The notes under the pieces were generated by a model that did no database searches, was not told the DNA's origin, and worked only from the letters and a program-made list of their open reading frames with translations. This document shows, piece by piece, positions 20,955 to 32,530 of a stretch of 64,000 nt of DNA. A program made the position numbers and the translations under genes. Source of the DNA: Chelonoidis abingdonii (taxonomy: Eukaryota; Chordata; Testudines; Testudinidae); NCBI RefSeq assembly GCF_003597395.2, contig NC_133770.1, positions 10,004,301 through 10,068,300 of the forward strand. Direction: 5' to 3'. Position 1 is the first letter of the stretch, and each line of letters begins with the position of its first letter.

Positions 20955-21805
20955 GCTCCTGTGTGTTACGCCCTTCATCCTTTCAGCGGCTGCTCCTCCT
21001 CCTCCTCCTCTTCCCCCGTGCTGCAGTAATCCCAGAGGTCTTGGTTCTCAGTCCCCACCAGCTCCCCACCCGTGGGTGACCTCACCTGCTTGCACTTTTG
21101 TGCTGACCCTCAAATCTACCTCTCACCTCCACTCCTCACCTAGCTCATCATCATCTCAAGTTCAGCGTAGCTCAAAGCAAGCTCATCAGCTATCCTCCCA
21201 TGCCTGCTCCACTTCCTCCAGCCTCCCCACCAGCTGAACATGCCGGTGTCCTACCTGCCACCCAGGCTCAGGACCTCAGCGTTATCGTCAACTCCTTCCT
21301 CTCCTGGCCCCCTCACAAATCAGGTCACTGATTTCCACACTTCTAAACTCTGCCTCTTCCTCCCTGTCCTGATGGCCAAATCGCTCAGCTACATCTCCTT
21401 CTCTCAGGTCATTGATACTTGGCTGACCACCTCTCCAGACAATCCATAATGCTGCTGCTTCCTTGTGCATCACTGAGCCCATGGCCTACTTCCCAACAAC
21501 ATGGAGTCACTGCATTGGCTCCCCGTTGCCTGGCACTCAGCTTCACTCTTCCTGTCCTTGCCCTGTGTCACGTGGCCCCTGCCTCCAGCTCGCACCTGGT
21601 CTTCCATGGAGTTTTCCCTCCCTTCCCCAGCCAAGCCAGCCTCAATACCCATTATCTCAGCCTCATACAGGGGTCACCATACCCACTTCCACACCGCCCC
21701 CTTATGACTGGAAAGCTTTCAACCAAGTCTTCAGGTCAAGCTACCTCCTTTGTGTCAGTCAGATCCCTGCTGAAAACTCACATCTGTGGCTAAGCCTATG
21801 AGAAG
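20955..21805 (+). mobile_element. LINE fragment, L2/CR1-type, C-terminal region
   Basis: The plus frame at 21501 opens with MESLHWLPVAW. LHWLPV is the hallmark of the C-terminal reverse transcriptase region in L2/CR1-type LINEs. Upstream, C/T-rich sequence keeps the spacing of the same region without an open frame. The downstream ACTCACATCTGTGGCTAAGC resembles the family's 3' coding end. The copy is old and frameshifted. Confidence 0.55.
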
Positions 21806-21887
21806 GGGAAGCCAGGGAACAAAGAACTGAATTGTCACCGTGGGCACATGTCTGACTCAGTAACCATGTGGGCTGACTGCCACCGTA

Positions 21888-22185
21888 TCCTTGGTATTAT
21901 ATTACATTGGTATGATAGTAGCACCTAGAGGCTGGCTCCGGTCGGAAACCAGGCCCCATTGTGCTAGGCGTAGTATATACACTCAGTAAGAGCCAGGCCC
22001 TGCACCAAAGAGTTCACAATCTGCATAGACAAGACAAAGAAGCCACAGAAGAAATAGAGGCACAGAGAGGTAAAATGCCATGCCCAAGGCTAAACATCAA
22101 ATCGACAGCAGAGCTGGAAACAGAATGTAGGTCTTCCAAGTCCTGACCCAATGTCCTATCCACTAGGCAGTGCCACCTCTGTCTC
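21888..22185 (-). mobile_element. MIR-type SINE, near complete, complement
   Basis: It starts with the 3' portion inverted (GTAGCACCTAGAGGC, GGCCCCATTGTGCTAGGCG) and an AGAGTTCACAATCTGCATAG block. The usual CAGAGAGGTAAAATGCC, GTAGGTCTTCCAAGTCCTGA and TATCCACTAGGCAGTGCCAC follow. Confidence 0.7.
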
Positions 22186-22235
22186 ACTTCGGCACTCGTG
22201 TGCCTGTCTCTGATCCTCATCTGCAGTGCTTAGTT

Positions 22236-22325
22236 TAGTTAGCACACTCAGGCAGGGACCGTGACAGCACTTGTCACGGTAAGGCGCCTAGCACGTTTTT
22301 TGTGCGGCTGGAAAATAAATAACAG
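22236..22325 (+). mobile_element. MIR-type SINE 3' tail
   Basis: GGCAGGGACCGTGAC, AAGGCGCCTAGCACG and a GAAAATAAATAAC end match the plus-strand 3' tail of the same family as the complement copy just upstream. Confidence 0.5.
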
Positions 22326-22901
22326 GTCGGCACAGGCATAACAGAGCATTTGGCTTGAAGAATCTTTGCTACCTACGAGGCTGGACTTGCTAGAGAGAGC
22401 ACAGCTTGACTTCCACATCTTGCAGGCCTGGCAATTTAAAACCTATCACAAAGCATTTTTTCATGTTTGATCTGGAGTCACAGAGACATAATGAGCCAGA
22501 TTTTCAGCTGGTGCAAAAAATCAAGGTAGTTCCAGTGATTCCCATTGCCCTGTGCCAACTGACAGGAGCTGACAATCTGGTCCAATCAATGTTGATTCCC
22601 CCGATACCTTTTTCACAAGGTCGCTTTTCAGAGTGGAACTGCACCGGAAAATTTACTTATCAGTGGGGCAGTTTTCTTTGTGCACTGGACAGTGAAACAA
22701 GACTGAGCAGTTTCGTTCTGTTTGTAGCTATGTCCTGTACTAGGCTGCCAGTGCTGCAGGGCAAAGGTTTAAACTATCATTTAACTAAAAAATTTAATAA
22801 ATGAAAACATTTCTATTTGATTTTGCTTTCCCCTGAAGTTCATGTGTAATTGACCATGCTTGGACTGACAACAGGATTTGAACCCAGATTCTTCAGAGCT
22901 A

Positions 22902-23021
22902 GGGTGACCAGATGTCCCAATTTTATAGGGACAGTCCCGATTTTGGGGTCTTTTTCTTATATAGGCGTCTATTACCCCCCACCCTCTGTCCCGATTTTTC
23001 ACACTTGCTGTCTGGTGGCCC
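22902..23021 (+). mobile_element. TA-flanked 120-bp MITE, copy B
   Basis: GGGTGACCAGATGTCCC at the left and CTGTCTGGTGGCCC at the right have TA at 22900-22901 and 23022-23023. It is opposite in orientation to copy A. Confidence 0.85.
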
Positions 23022-23023
23022 TA

Positions 23024-26000
23024 TTCAGATCAGCCTCCGCTGTTCGAGCAAAAGGACTTACGCAGACCAGTCATTAGAGAGGGAGAAAGATGCTTTGCTT
23101 GTGTGGATTGCACACTAACGCTCCCAAGCCTGCAAAGGAAATGGGTATGGAGAAGGCTGGACTGATGCCTAGCTGGCCTCCCCAAATTCCCAATTTGCAA
23201 ATGCATGTATAGCAGCATGCATGAAAGCAGATGCACAAAAAGTGTGCAAAGGCCCAGTTACTGAATATCGGCCTGATGTGGGGCCAAAGTCCGTTTACTA
23301 CTGGAAACCTGCAGAGTGGAAAAATACATTCGCTAAAGAACCAAAGGCAAAGCCACATTCAAGATCACACACTGAACCAGTGGGAGTTTTTCTTGAATGC
23401 AGAGCACAGAGGGGAGCTGTTTGGTATCAGTGCATGGTAGCAACTAGGAAATGCACAGCAAGACAAGTAGATTCACCATGCCGGTGCATATAAGATTTTC
23501 TCAAGGGACTAATCATTTCGGCCCGACATGAGACACCTTAAAGGGGCCTGATTTCCAGAAAGTGCTTTGCACCCCTCTCTAATAACCAGTCCCCCATAAA
23601 GACATCTCAAATGGGGCACCCAAAAATCACTAGGCACTTCGGAGAATCTTGGATCTTATTTTCTTGTGAGCTCTAGAAATGGCAAGTCACAAGGGGCCCC
23701 GGCTGAGTGTGGGGGTGGATCGTTACAGGCTGATTTGCATCATCATATTTTAATCAAATAATGTCACACCTGCCTCAGTGGCAAGCTCCTGCTGCCAGGG
23801 GCTGTCTCTTAATATTGTGCTTGTGTGGTGCCAGGCCTACTGTTGGCATCATGACTACGGGGCTAGCTGCATCTCTGACCCCTTCCCGGGTCTCTCTGAG
23901 TGCACCCCCCACATAGTCAGAGGCCTTGTGCCTCTGTGCCCCTCCGTGAAGTCCTGCCTCTCCCACTCTGAGACCATGTTGCAGGTTATCACGCCCTGTG
24001 GATCCACCGTGCTCACCCAGCAGGCCTGCATACCTGTGATTGGTTCCTTCAGGAGTCTGTGACCAGTGGTAAATACTGTGCCCCGAGACAACCTCCTGAA
24101 ACCCAAGTATTGTTGAATCTCAACAACAGGAACAAAGCAAGTCATTAAGAGCAAAGATCTGTAAAGCAACAGAAGGCCTCCACATATGTCTACCTCATCT
24201 AAAGGTCCGCGTAGGGATATCCTACGCCAGGCCCTGACCACTGGGCATCAGTCTGTTCCCCAACAACCTGTCTCCCTGTACCCCCCTCCCCCAGCGTAAA
24301 TCCTTGTGGCCTCTTCAAATCCAGCCAGAGGTCCCAGCTTGGCCTGGGGACCCAAAACCAGTTTGGCGAGCTCCCCACATCATCGCACCAGGCCATCAAG
24401 ACAAGGACACGGGTGTTTGCAAAGATGATGTTATCTGGGCTACCTGCCTGCATTTCCTGTCTAACCTGCTATTCACTTGCTCTATGTAGTAACAGACAGA
24501 ACATGTCAAACCCACACGTTATTACAGAGCTGCTCCCAGTCCATCACACTAGCATGAACCAAATGAAGTCTCTGAAAACGCCGGCAGCTTGGCATACATT
24601 TCAGAGTCCCTGATCTGCACCCAGAGACCCAGTGCTCCCCTACCAGCCAGGCTGAAATGGGCAGCCAGAACTGTACAGTCAAATCCTACTCTCCCCTCCA
24701 ACCCCCTCCGCCGCCTCTGCCCCACACTAGCAGTGAGTTCAGGGCCCAACCCTGCACTACTGGAATCAGTGGGAATTGAACCCCAATTCAGCAAAACTGG
24801 AGGCCGGATTGTCAAAGGTGCCAAGTACTCCCAGCTTCCATCTCCAAAGAGACTGCAAAGCAGTGCCATGCCCCAGGACGGCAAATAATAAACAAACTAC
24901 AAAAGCCTGGATCCAAAGGGAAGGGCGGAGGGGAAGGGCACAGACCTGGTGACCCTCAAGGCTCTTCCTCATGATCCACTTATCTCTGCTTTGCAGCTCT
25001 CGTTTTTACCTGTGAGAGCATTTCCAAGACATCCTCCTGCTCAAATCTGTGCAACCTTCTCTGACTATCTGTCCCAGACCATCTCTGACTCTTCCGTTCC
25101 TTACCACATGGAAGCGAAGACCCGGAGAACTCCCAGCAGGTCAGACCCGGAAACACGGCAGTCTCTAGGACCCAGAGGAAGCGTGGACAAAGCCAACTGC
25201 TGGGAAGGGAGCCTGAAGCCCTTGGACCAGTCCAGCTGCTTGCATTTTGCTTTCAGAGTCCCAAGCTGCAGCGTCGCAGGGCCTTGGGGAGGGGGGACCC
25301 TGCTCAGAGCCAGCAATAACCATCCTTCCACGCTCACGCTATCCGAGAGACAATCCATAGCTCCACGCTGCATGCGTGGTTATGTATGCGTAGCAGGGTG
25401 AGCGAGAGACAGGAAACACACAGAGGGGCGGAGGGAAAGAGTACACCAAGCCAAATATTGTTGCATATTCGGGATAACTTCAGGGCATTCGGGTGAGAGG
25501 GGCGCCAACCAGGGGTTACCTAAGGTCGTACTCTTCCTGTGAACTTACAGACAAGACTGCTGAGCAGGCTCTGACTCATGTTTCTCTTGCCCTGTAATTT
25601 TTTTTATGTACAGACAGTCCCAGATTTTCCTTCCTTCTCTTGGAGGCCTGAGGAAGCCAGTTCCTCTTAATCTTATGGGGAGAAAAGCCCAGGAGCGACA
25701 GGATGAAAAGGGAAAAAGCGAAAGTTAAATATCAGGAAATGTTTCCTCCCGGAGACACCTATTTGATCCTGGGAGAGTCTCTCCCAGGCAAGCAGAAGTC
25801 ACCCCAGCACTTCCATCCTGTTAGGCCAGTGGGCAATGCACTGCAGGGAACACTTGCAGTGACCGCAGGGGATGCACTAGACAATGCTTTGCCAAGGTGA
25901 CAGGTGAGCTCTGAAATCACTGCCGAGTTCTAGTGATTGGAGCCTGCTCCGGGCAGGGACTGCCCCTCCAGCACTGACAGACCTAAGCTACCCCTGCTAG

Positions 26001-26255
26001 CTGTGCAGAGAAAGCAAAGCACAGATATGACCCGACTGGCACATTATATACATTTTAAGAAAAGATTTTTTTTTCAGGGGGTTGTATCTCAGGAACCCCT
26101 TAGATAAATGGCCCCACAGTTGGATCGCTAAAAGAATCCTGCAGCTCTATGATTCACACCAAATTTCAAGGCAATCCAAGCAACCATGCAGATTTTAGAG
26201 CACTGAAAATAGTTGAAATTTAAACACAAACTGATACGTTCTCCTAAAAGAGACA
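23024..26255. other. Non-coding stretch, nothing firm
   Basis: No gene, SINE promoter or transposon end was recognised over about 3.2 kb. Frames here reach 150 codons but show no domain. Confidence 0.4.
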
Positions 26256-26480
26256 GGCCTGGTTTAGTGGTCTGAGCACAGGACTGGGTACCAGGATCTC
26301 TTGAGTTATAGTCCCAGTTCTAATGACAGCTTCCTCTCCGCCCTTGGAAAATGTCACTCACCCTCTCTGTGCCTCACTTTCTCCATTGCCAAATGGACAT
26401 ACTGACACCTACCCATTTCACAGGGGTGCTACAAGTATCTTTGCAAAGCGGTTTGCAAACATTAAGTGCTGCTCACACTT
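26256..26480 (+). mobile_element. MIR-like SINE, plus orientation
   Basis: A Pol III-type head (GGTTTAGTGGTCTGAGCACA) is followed by a degraded box B, then CCCTCTCTGTGCCTCACTTT, CCATTGCCAAATGGACATAC and CACAGGGGTGCTACAAGTAT, in MIR order. Confidence 0.65.
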
Positions 26481-27007
26481 CAGGATTTTCAAAACCACTC
26501 AGCCCCGGCTTCAAACTTCTGCCACGGTAATAAAAATTCCAGGGAATCTGACGGGAGTCAAGTGAGACAGGCCAGTTGTGGGCCCTTTTGAAAAACTGCA
26601 CACTAATACATATAGTGCCAGCAACTCCATGAAACGACAACTCCGAGATTAGTTTGCATCTCCATTACTTCCATATTTATTTATTTATAGCAGACTATTG
26701 CACTCATCAACATGGCAGCTGAGATCATTAATACCTCTGACACAGAGCTAATGAGTCACATCAGAAGTTATTAAATGGAGTACAAGCTTCAACACCACCT
26801 GTGAAGGGAGTGCCCCGATTATACCCCATTAGGTACATGAAATGATTGGATTAAACGTTAAAATAAGGGGATACAATAGTTAGGATCCAACAGTAACATT
26901 AATTTGCCTCTCCTGGCAAATTAGTGCAGCTCTGGGTTTAACACAGTACCAACGACCAGGTAGGCTGCTGATGAATTTTCACTTTCTGTTCTTAATATAA
27001 TTGCTAG
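26481..27007. other. Non-coding, possible conserved element
   Basis: No mobile element was recognised. The A/T-rich segment 26640-26960 contains a TATTTATTTATTTAT run and an AP-1-type TGAGTCA in GCTAATGAGTCACATC. Confidence 0.3.
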
Positions 27008-27546
27008 TAGAGATGGTCGGGAACCAGAATTCCTGTTCCACAGGAAGTTCTGCCTGGGGGGAGGGGGAGGAATAATCCATTTGGAATCGGAATGAAAAGC
27101 TGAAATTCAGAATTTCCCACAGAACAGAAATCCTAAAAAAATTGATTCAGGAACATCAAAATGCTTCACTTAGACTTTTATATTACATGAAACTATTGCT
27201 TGAATATGTTATACACCTCTACCCCGATATAACAGTCTTCTCAGGAGCCAAAAAAATCTTACCGCGTTAAAGGTGAAACCGCATTATATTGAACTTGCTT
27301 TGATCCGCCAGAGTGCACAGCCCCGCCCCCCCGGAGCGCTGCTTTACCGCGTTATAGCCAAATTCGTGTTATATCAGGGTAGTGTTGTATTGATATATAT
27401 TATGCATATGTACAGCATAAAAGTTTAAACAAAACATTTTGATCTTTTCCCCCATCTAAAATGGCACAGAAATGAACATGTTCCTGCAAAACACTATGAT
27501 TTCAACAAAAGCAGTATTTTTCCAGCAGAAACCTGTTCCATCTACA
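27008..27546. mobile_element. Diverged hAT-like element with nested MITE
   Basis: TAGAGATGGTCGGGAACC at the left and ACCTGTTCCATCTACA at the right recall the TAGAGCTGGT family ends. The interior is typical (AACATTTTGATC, CAAAACACTATGATTTCAAC). A separate DNA element interrupts it. Both ends carry mismatches and no target duplication is visible. Confidence 0.4.
27214..27387. mobile_element. TA-flanked MITE (174 bp)
   Basis: The terminal 20 bases CACCTCTACCCCGATATAAC and, inverted, CAACACTACCCTGATATAAC differ at three positions. TA flanks both ends (27212-27213, 27388-27389). The interior repeats CCGCGTTA and GTTATATC-type blocks. Confidence 0.7.
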
Positions 27547-28119
27547 TTTTTCAAGTGGCTCCAGTTAATGCTATTACTAGAGCTTTTATTAATAGAAATA
27601 CAATTTCCTTATGCAGTTTATTTCCCCCTGGTATGATGCACGTGCATAAAAATTCACTCCACTACATAGCCCGCCTCAGGTGAGGAAATCCATGCACCAT
27701 CTACAGTACCGTCAACCACCAGCATGCAAAAATTATGAGTCAGGCCCTGAAAAATTAGACTGGCTTTAAAAAAATTCCACAAGCCTTTAAAAAAAAAAAA
27801 AACCAATCAGTGTGGGGTTCTTTTTATTTGTCTTCTCCTTTCTGAGCCTTTAGATCATGTTTTCATGCTTTTTGCCACAACTATGAAGGCAAGCAACTAA
27901 CTTTTCTTTTTTTTTTTTTTTTAAATGAAAGCTGAGATTCTTACATATTCACATGGCTACAGGAGCTGGGGCTTTCAAAAAACAAAACAAAATTAAAAGA
28001 ACCCTACCAAATATCATGAGAGCTGCATTTACCACTGAAATTACATGTGACCCTGGAGAAACTGAGGCATATAGAAGTTAAGAGACTTCCAATCTGAAAT
28101 ATATATCACTGGGACTTAA
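27547..28119. other. Non-coding stretch with homopolymer runs
   Basis: An A run lies at about 27789-27801 and a T run at about 27908-27922. A short MIR-like trace (GAGAAACTGAGGCATATAGA) is near 28056-28075. Confidence 0.4.
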
Positions 28120-28260
28120 GTGCTCCATCAGATCAGACCGATAGTCCATTCCCAACTGTGGCCAGTACCTGATGCCTCTAAGGAAGGTGCAAGACATCCT
28201 GAAGAAGGTGGTTATAGAATATCCTGGCCCAAGGAAAATTTCTTCCTAATGCCTATTAGA
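28120..28260 (-). mobile_element. Old CR1 LINE, left piece
   Basis: GGCCAGTACCTGATGCCTCT, AAGGTGCAAGACATCCTGAA and TTTCTTCCTAATGCCTATTA correspond to an older CR1 subfamily. It is cut at ATTAGA and resumes at 29290. Confidence 0.7.
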
Positions 28261-29289
28261 ACATTAGAACAGCCATACTCGGTCAGACCAATGGTCCATC
28301 CAGCCCAGCCAGTATCCTGTCTTCCAATAGTGGCCAATGCCAGGTGCTTCAGAGGGAATGAAAGAACTGGTAATCATCAAGTTGATCCATCCAGCACCCA
28401 CTCCCACGCTTCTGGCAAAACAGAGGCTAGGGACACATCAAGAGCTGGTTTTATCCTTGCCCATCTAGCTAAAGCCATTGATGGACCTATCTCCATCAAA
28501 TGTATCTAGGTTCGTTTTTGATTACACCCTTATAGTCTGACCTTCACACCATTCCTCTGGCAAAAGTTCTCACAGGTTGGACTGTGCATTGTGTGAAGGA
28601 AACTTCCTTTTGTTTGTGTTTAAATCTGCTGCCTATTAATTTCATTGGTTGACCCCTGTAGTTCTTGTGTTAAGAGAAGGAGTGAACTAACACTTCCTTA
28701 TTTACTTTCTCCACACTGGCCATGATTTTTATAGACCCCTATCTACCTCTCTTAGTCATCTTTTTCCAAGCTGAAAAGTTCCAGTCATATTAAATCGCTT
28801 TCAGTATGGAAGCTTTCCATACCCTTAATCATCTTTGTGTGCTTTTTTCTGTACTTTTTCCAATATCAATATATCTTTTTTGAATGGGGCAATCAGATCT
28901 GCATGCAGTATTCAAGAGATGTGGTGATATTTATGGATTTATAAAGAGGCAATATGACATCTTCTGTCTCCTAGTCTATCCCTTTCCTAACTGTTCCCAG
29001 CATTCCGTTCACCCCTCTGTTCACTTTTCTGACTGCTGCTGTACATCGAGTGGATGTTTTCAGAGAACTATCCACAGTGACTCCAAGATCTCTCTCTTGA
29101 GTGGTAACAGCTATTTAAATCCCATCATTTTATAGGTATAGTTGGGATTATGTTTTCCAATGTGCATTGTTTTTGCATTTATCAACACTGTATTTCATCT
29201 GGCATTTTGTTCCCCAGTCACCCAGTTTTGTGAGATCCCTGCAGAACTCTTCACAGTCTGCTTTGGACTTAACTGTGTTGAGTGGTTAA
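28261..29289 (-). mobile_element. CR1 LINE inserted in an older CR1
   Basis: Inverted CR1 3' region and C-terminal ORF2, about 1 kb, 5'-truncated. Blocks include ACAGCCATACTCGGTCAGAC, GTTCTTGTGTTAAGAGAAGG and GAATGGGGCAATCAGATCTG, ending near TTGGACTTAACTGTGTTGAG. A perfect 6-base duplication ATTAGA lies at 28255-28260 and 29290-29295. Stops and indels show it is dead. Confidence 0.85.
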
Positions 29290-29865
29290 ATTAGAGAGTG
29301 CTTGGCTTATGCCCTGAAATAGAAAGGGTTAGATCCCTTTCAAAACAAATTAGGGTTTTGTTTATTATTCAATGCTTTCTCATGCAACCCTGCATGATGT
29401 TCTCATCCAGCTGAGGTGCGGCTCCCTTTCGAATTCAGTCCTCAGAAGGATCTTGTTGCAATGAGTTCCACATGTTAAATACACATTGTGTGAGAAAGTA
29501 TTGCCTTTCTAGCCATTCTAAATTCCCTGCTTTCATAATTCCAGCGAATAATGAGCTAGATGGAATTCCCCTCATTCTTACCACCTTATGTGGGGGTGAC
29601 AAGTAGCCTAGACCATTCATTATTTTAGAAACCTTTATCCTGTTCCCTTTCTGAGGTAGTCACAACATTTTCACTTTCTCTTCAGAGGAGAGTTTTTCCG
29701 TACCCCTATACATTCTCATTGCCTGCCTCTCCCTTGTTGGAGATGGGCTGACCAGCAATGCCAGTTTAACAAGCGATGACGTCCCACTGGTTTTACAATG
29801 ACATTATCACTTTTTCCACATTCCTTATGCAGCCCAGTATTGTGCTTGCTTTTTGACCTCCACAC
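29290..29865 (-). mobile_element. Old CR1 LINE, right piece
   Basis: AGAGAGTGCTTGGCTTATGC resumes the older copy in register. TTGCAATGAGTTCCACATGT, AAAGTATTGCCTTTCTAGCC and a TTTTCCGTACCCC block follow. It is more diverged than the inserted copy. Confidence 0.65.
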
Positions 29866-30064
29866 AGGGGTGATGCAATACCATCCATCCGTGGTCTGTG
29901 AAATGCTTGGAGTTGCAGGACATGCCTAGAGCTCCTGCTCCATATGTTGCACATTGAGCTGGTTAGTGGGATATTTACTGTTGGAATATGTTTGTTTAGT
30001 TAATTAGGGAAGCATCAGGAAAAACAAAAGGAAGGGAAACAGTGGCCTACGATAAGCACCCTCG

Positions 30065-30665
30065 GCCCTTGGTAAAGTGCTTCAAGGCTGCAAAAGAATA
30101 AATGGACACAAATCTGACATCAAGAGTCATAACATTCAAACACCAGTAGGAGAACACTTCAACCTCTCTGATCACTCAGTAACAGACTTAAAGGTGGCAA
30201 TTTTGCAACAGAAATGCTTCAAAAACAGACTCCAACAAGAAACTGCTGAACTTGAATTAATATGCAAACAGATACCATTAACTTAGGCTTCAACAGAGAC
30301 TGGGAATGACTGAGTCATTACACAGAATGAATCTATTTCCCCATGTTAAGTATCCTCACACCTCGTCAACTGTCTGAAATGGGCCATCTTGATTATCACT
30401 ACAAAAGTTTTTTTTCCTCTTGCTGATAATAGCTCATCTTAATTAATTAGCCTCTTACAGTTGATATGGCTACTTCCACTTTTTCATGTTCTCTGTATGT
30501 ATATATATCTTCTTACTATATGTTCCATTCTATGCATCTGATGAAGTGGGCTGTAGCCCACGAAAGCTTATGCTCAAATAAATGTGTTAGTCTCTAAGGT
30601 GACACAAGTACTCTTGTTCTTTTTGCGGATACAAACTAACACAGCTGTTACTCTAATACCCAAAC
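30065..30665 (+). mobile_element. Penelope-like element, 3' end
   Basis: The plus frame near 30077-30286 resembles the C-terminal GIY-YIG-region of Penelope-like retroelements: RINGHKSDI, TPVGEHFNLSDHS and TDLKVAILQQ, then AELELICKQ. The non-coding tail that follows, with CACGAAAGCTTATGCTC, GTTAGTCTCTAAGGTG and a TTTTTGCGGATACAAACTAA end, is very common in turtle genomes. The copy is 5'-truncated and lacks reverse transcriptase. Little divergence from the remembered consensus suggests it is fairly young. Confidence 0.7.
30538..30575 (+). ncRNA. Hammerhead-ribozyme-like fold in the Penelope-like tail
   Basis: CTGATGA (30538-30544) is followed by one A, then stem II GTGGGC/GCCCAC (30546-30551 with 30556-30561, loop TGTA). 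GAAA (30562-30565) comes next, whose last A with GC can pair to GCT (30572-30574) around the loop TTAT as stem III. C30575 is at the cleavage position. This is the order of hammerhead core boxes. The extra A between CTGATGA and stem II departs from the canonical core, and stem I pairing is poor, so activity is uncertain. Hammerhead motifs are known in Penelope-like elements. Confidence 0.5.
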
Positions 30666-30947
30666 TGTTAGCTTTAGGATTCCACTTCCTGGCTCCAGCT
30701 AACACACGGAACCGGTTTGGATGTGTCAGGACACGGCCCGGGAAGCAGATGATCAAAAGGACGGTTAGCAATTTACAAAGGGCCACACTCACAAGAGGAG
30801 CCGTTGTTCAAAGAGGTGTTGGGGGAAGAGGGGTCGGGGGGGTGGGGGGAGAGGAGCCAGACTCACACCCAGGCCCCGAATGTCAGGAGAAGTTAGGCCT
30901 GCCTAGGTCACCATCAGCAATTAGGTAAGACAGACGTTGTGTAGCTG

Positions 30948-31135
30948 TTTCGTGGTTTAAAATCCTTTTTCTCTTTGTTCCTATTGCAAAATAAACAGTC
31001 TTCAGTTTAGAGACACTGTCTGATCGGTGGATACCACTGGTCACAGATTCCCAAGGGAAGGACCACAGGTGCTGGGTAAGCAGCACTGTGTAAGGAGCAG
31101 CGTATCTAGACCCTAGTTCTGCAGATTCCCCCGAG
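30948..31135 (+). mobile_element. LTR-like fragment, second copy
   Basis: TTGTTCCTATTGCAAAATAAA and a following GAGACACTGTCTGATCGG align with 9372-9470. AATAAA sits at 30990-30995. The upstream limit is not resolved. Confidence 0.35.
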
Positions 31136-31160
31136 GGGTGACTGTCTCTACCACCTCACC

Positions 31161-32369
31161 ACTCTGGCAGTGGAAACACTTAGCAAGGCATGAGCCTCTG
31201 GAACCATCATATACCACAGGACCTGCCACTCCAGGAGAGCCCAATTGACAGGATAATCTCAATTCCTGATTGGCCCAGACATACTAAAGTCTAGGGAGGC
31301 TACAGGAAATCTGTTTGTGCAACTAGGCAGAACCCCAGCGAGCTGCTGCTACAGACTCTGCTTCCTTGTCCTGCTTCTGACCTCTGAGCTTGGCTCTACC
31401 TCTTGGCTTTGATACCTACCCGATTTCGGGCTTGTCTTGTCTCCTGCTTCTGATCCCTGGTTCCTGACCTTGGCCTTACCTCCCAGCAACAATTCCCGGC
31501 TCCAGACTTGGCCTCGACTCCTGACCCCGACCCCTGGTTCCTGACCCCGGATTGCCCCAGGACTCCGATTCCATCTAACTCTGGCTCTAGCCACTAGGCC
31601 CCTCCCACGCTTCACCTCTGCCTCCATGTTGGCTGCAACACTTTTTGAGGTAGAAAATTGTCATTTGTAATATTTAGAAATCCCAAGGATGTTTTAGCAC
31701 TGACACTAGGAGCCCTCCAGCATGTGTCACTCAAATTGAAATCCCGGATGATCATGCAGTTTATTTTCCCCTTACACATTATAGACAGGTGCAATCTAAA
31801 CAGGTGGGAACACAGAGGCACATTTCACTCAGGCCCACCATCTCCTAGCAAACACAAGAGCTGCACCGCACTGTCTTCTCTCAGAAGCACGCTCACCCTT
31901 GTTATCTCAGAGCTCCTGGAGAAGGGAACCCATAGCTGGCTGCTTTCAGTGCTGGCTCTGGATAACCCAGCAAACAAGGCAAGGATTCGACAAGCAAAGC
32001 ATTAGGTCTTCAGTAACTTCAGAGCTTAGTAAGTAGGATGAGATGATTTTTTTTTTAAGCCTTTCCAGGACAAGAGGATCTCGAAACACAGACGCTACAA
32101 ACCAAAGGAAGCAGAGGAGAGAGTCAGAAGTGAGGCCACTGGCTCATTTAGACAGAGGCTGTCCATGACGAGGGCAGGTTTTGCTGTCCTGCCGCCAGCA
32201 ATGAAAGCGACACTGATGCTTTTGGCTCCAGCTGTTGCAATGTGATGGAGAAAACCAAAGACCCCAGAATACAAAGGTCCCTTCCCAGCTCTTACTGACC
32301 TTTGGATCTGCAGCTCCACAACATGAAAGGCTAAGAGGCAGCTGAGAAAGCAAGAAGGTTCCAAGGGGT
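31161..32369. other. Non-coding stretch with degenerate CCTGAC repeats
   Basis: Between about 31365 and 31575 short CTTCTGAC, TCCTGACC and CCCGACCCC units recur, as seen in some LTR tails. No termini were found. Confidence 0.35.
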
Positions 32370-32530
32370 AGGGTGCTAGCTGGAGACCTGAGTTCTGTTT
32401 GTTCCTCTGCCACAGACTTCCCCTGTGCCCTTGGGCGAGTCACTTAGTTCCCCATCTGTAAAATGGGGGTAACAGCACTGCCCTGCCTCATAGGGCTGTT
32501 ACATTAAACACTGAGGCGCTCAAGAATGGG
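32370..32530 (+). mobile_element. MIR-like SINE, plus orientation
   Basis: GGAGACCTGAGTTCTGTTTG, TGCCCTTGGGCGAGTCACTT, CCCCATCTGTAAAATGGGGG and CTCATAGGGCTGTTACATTA appear in order. Confidence 0.75.
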
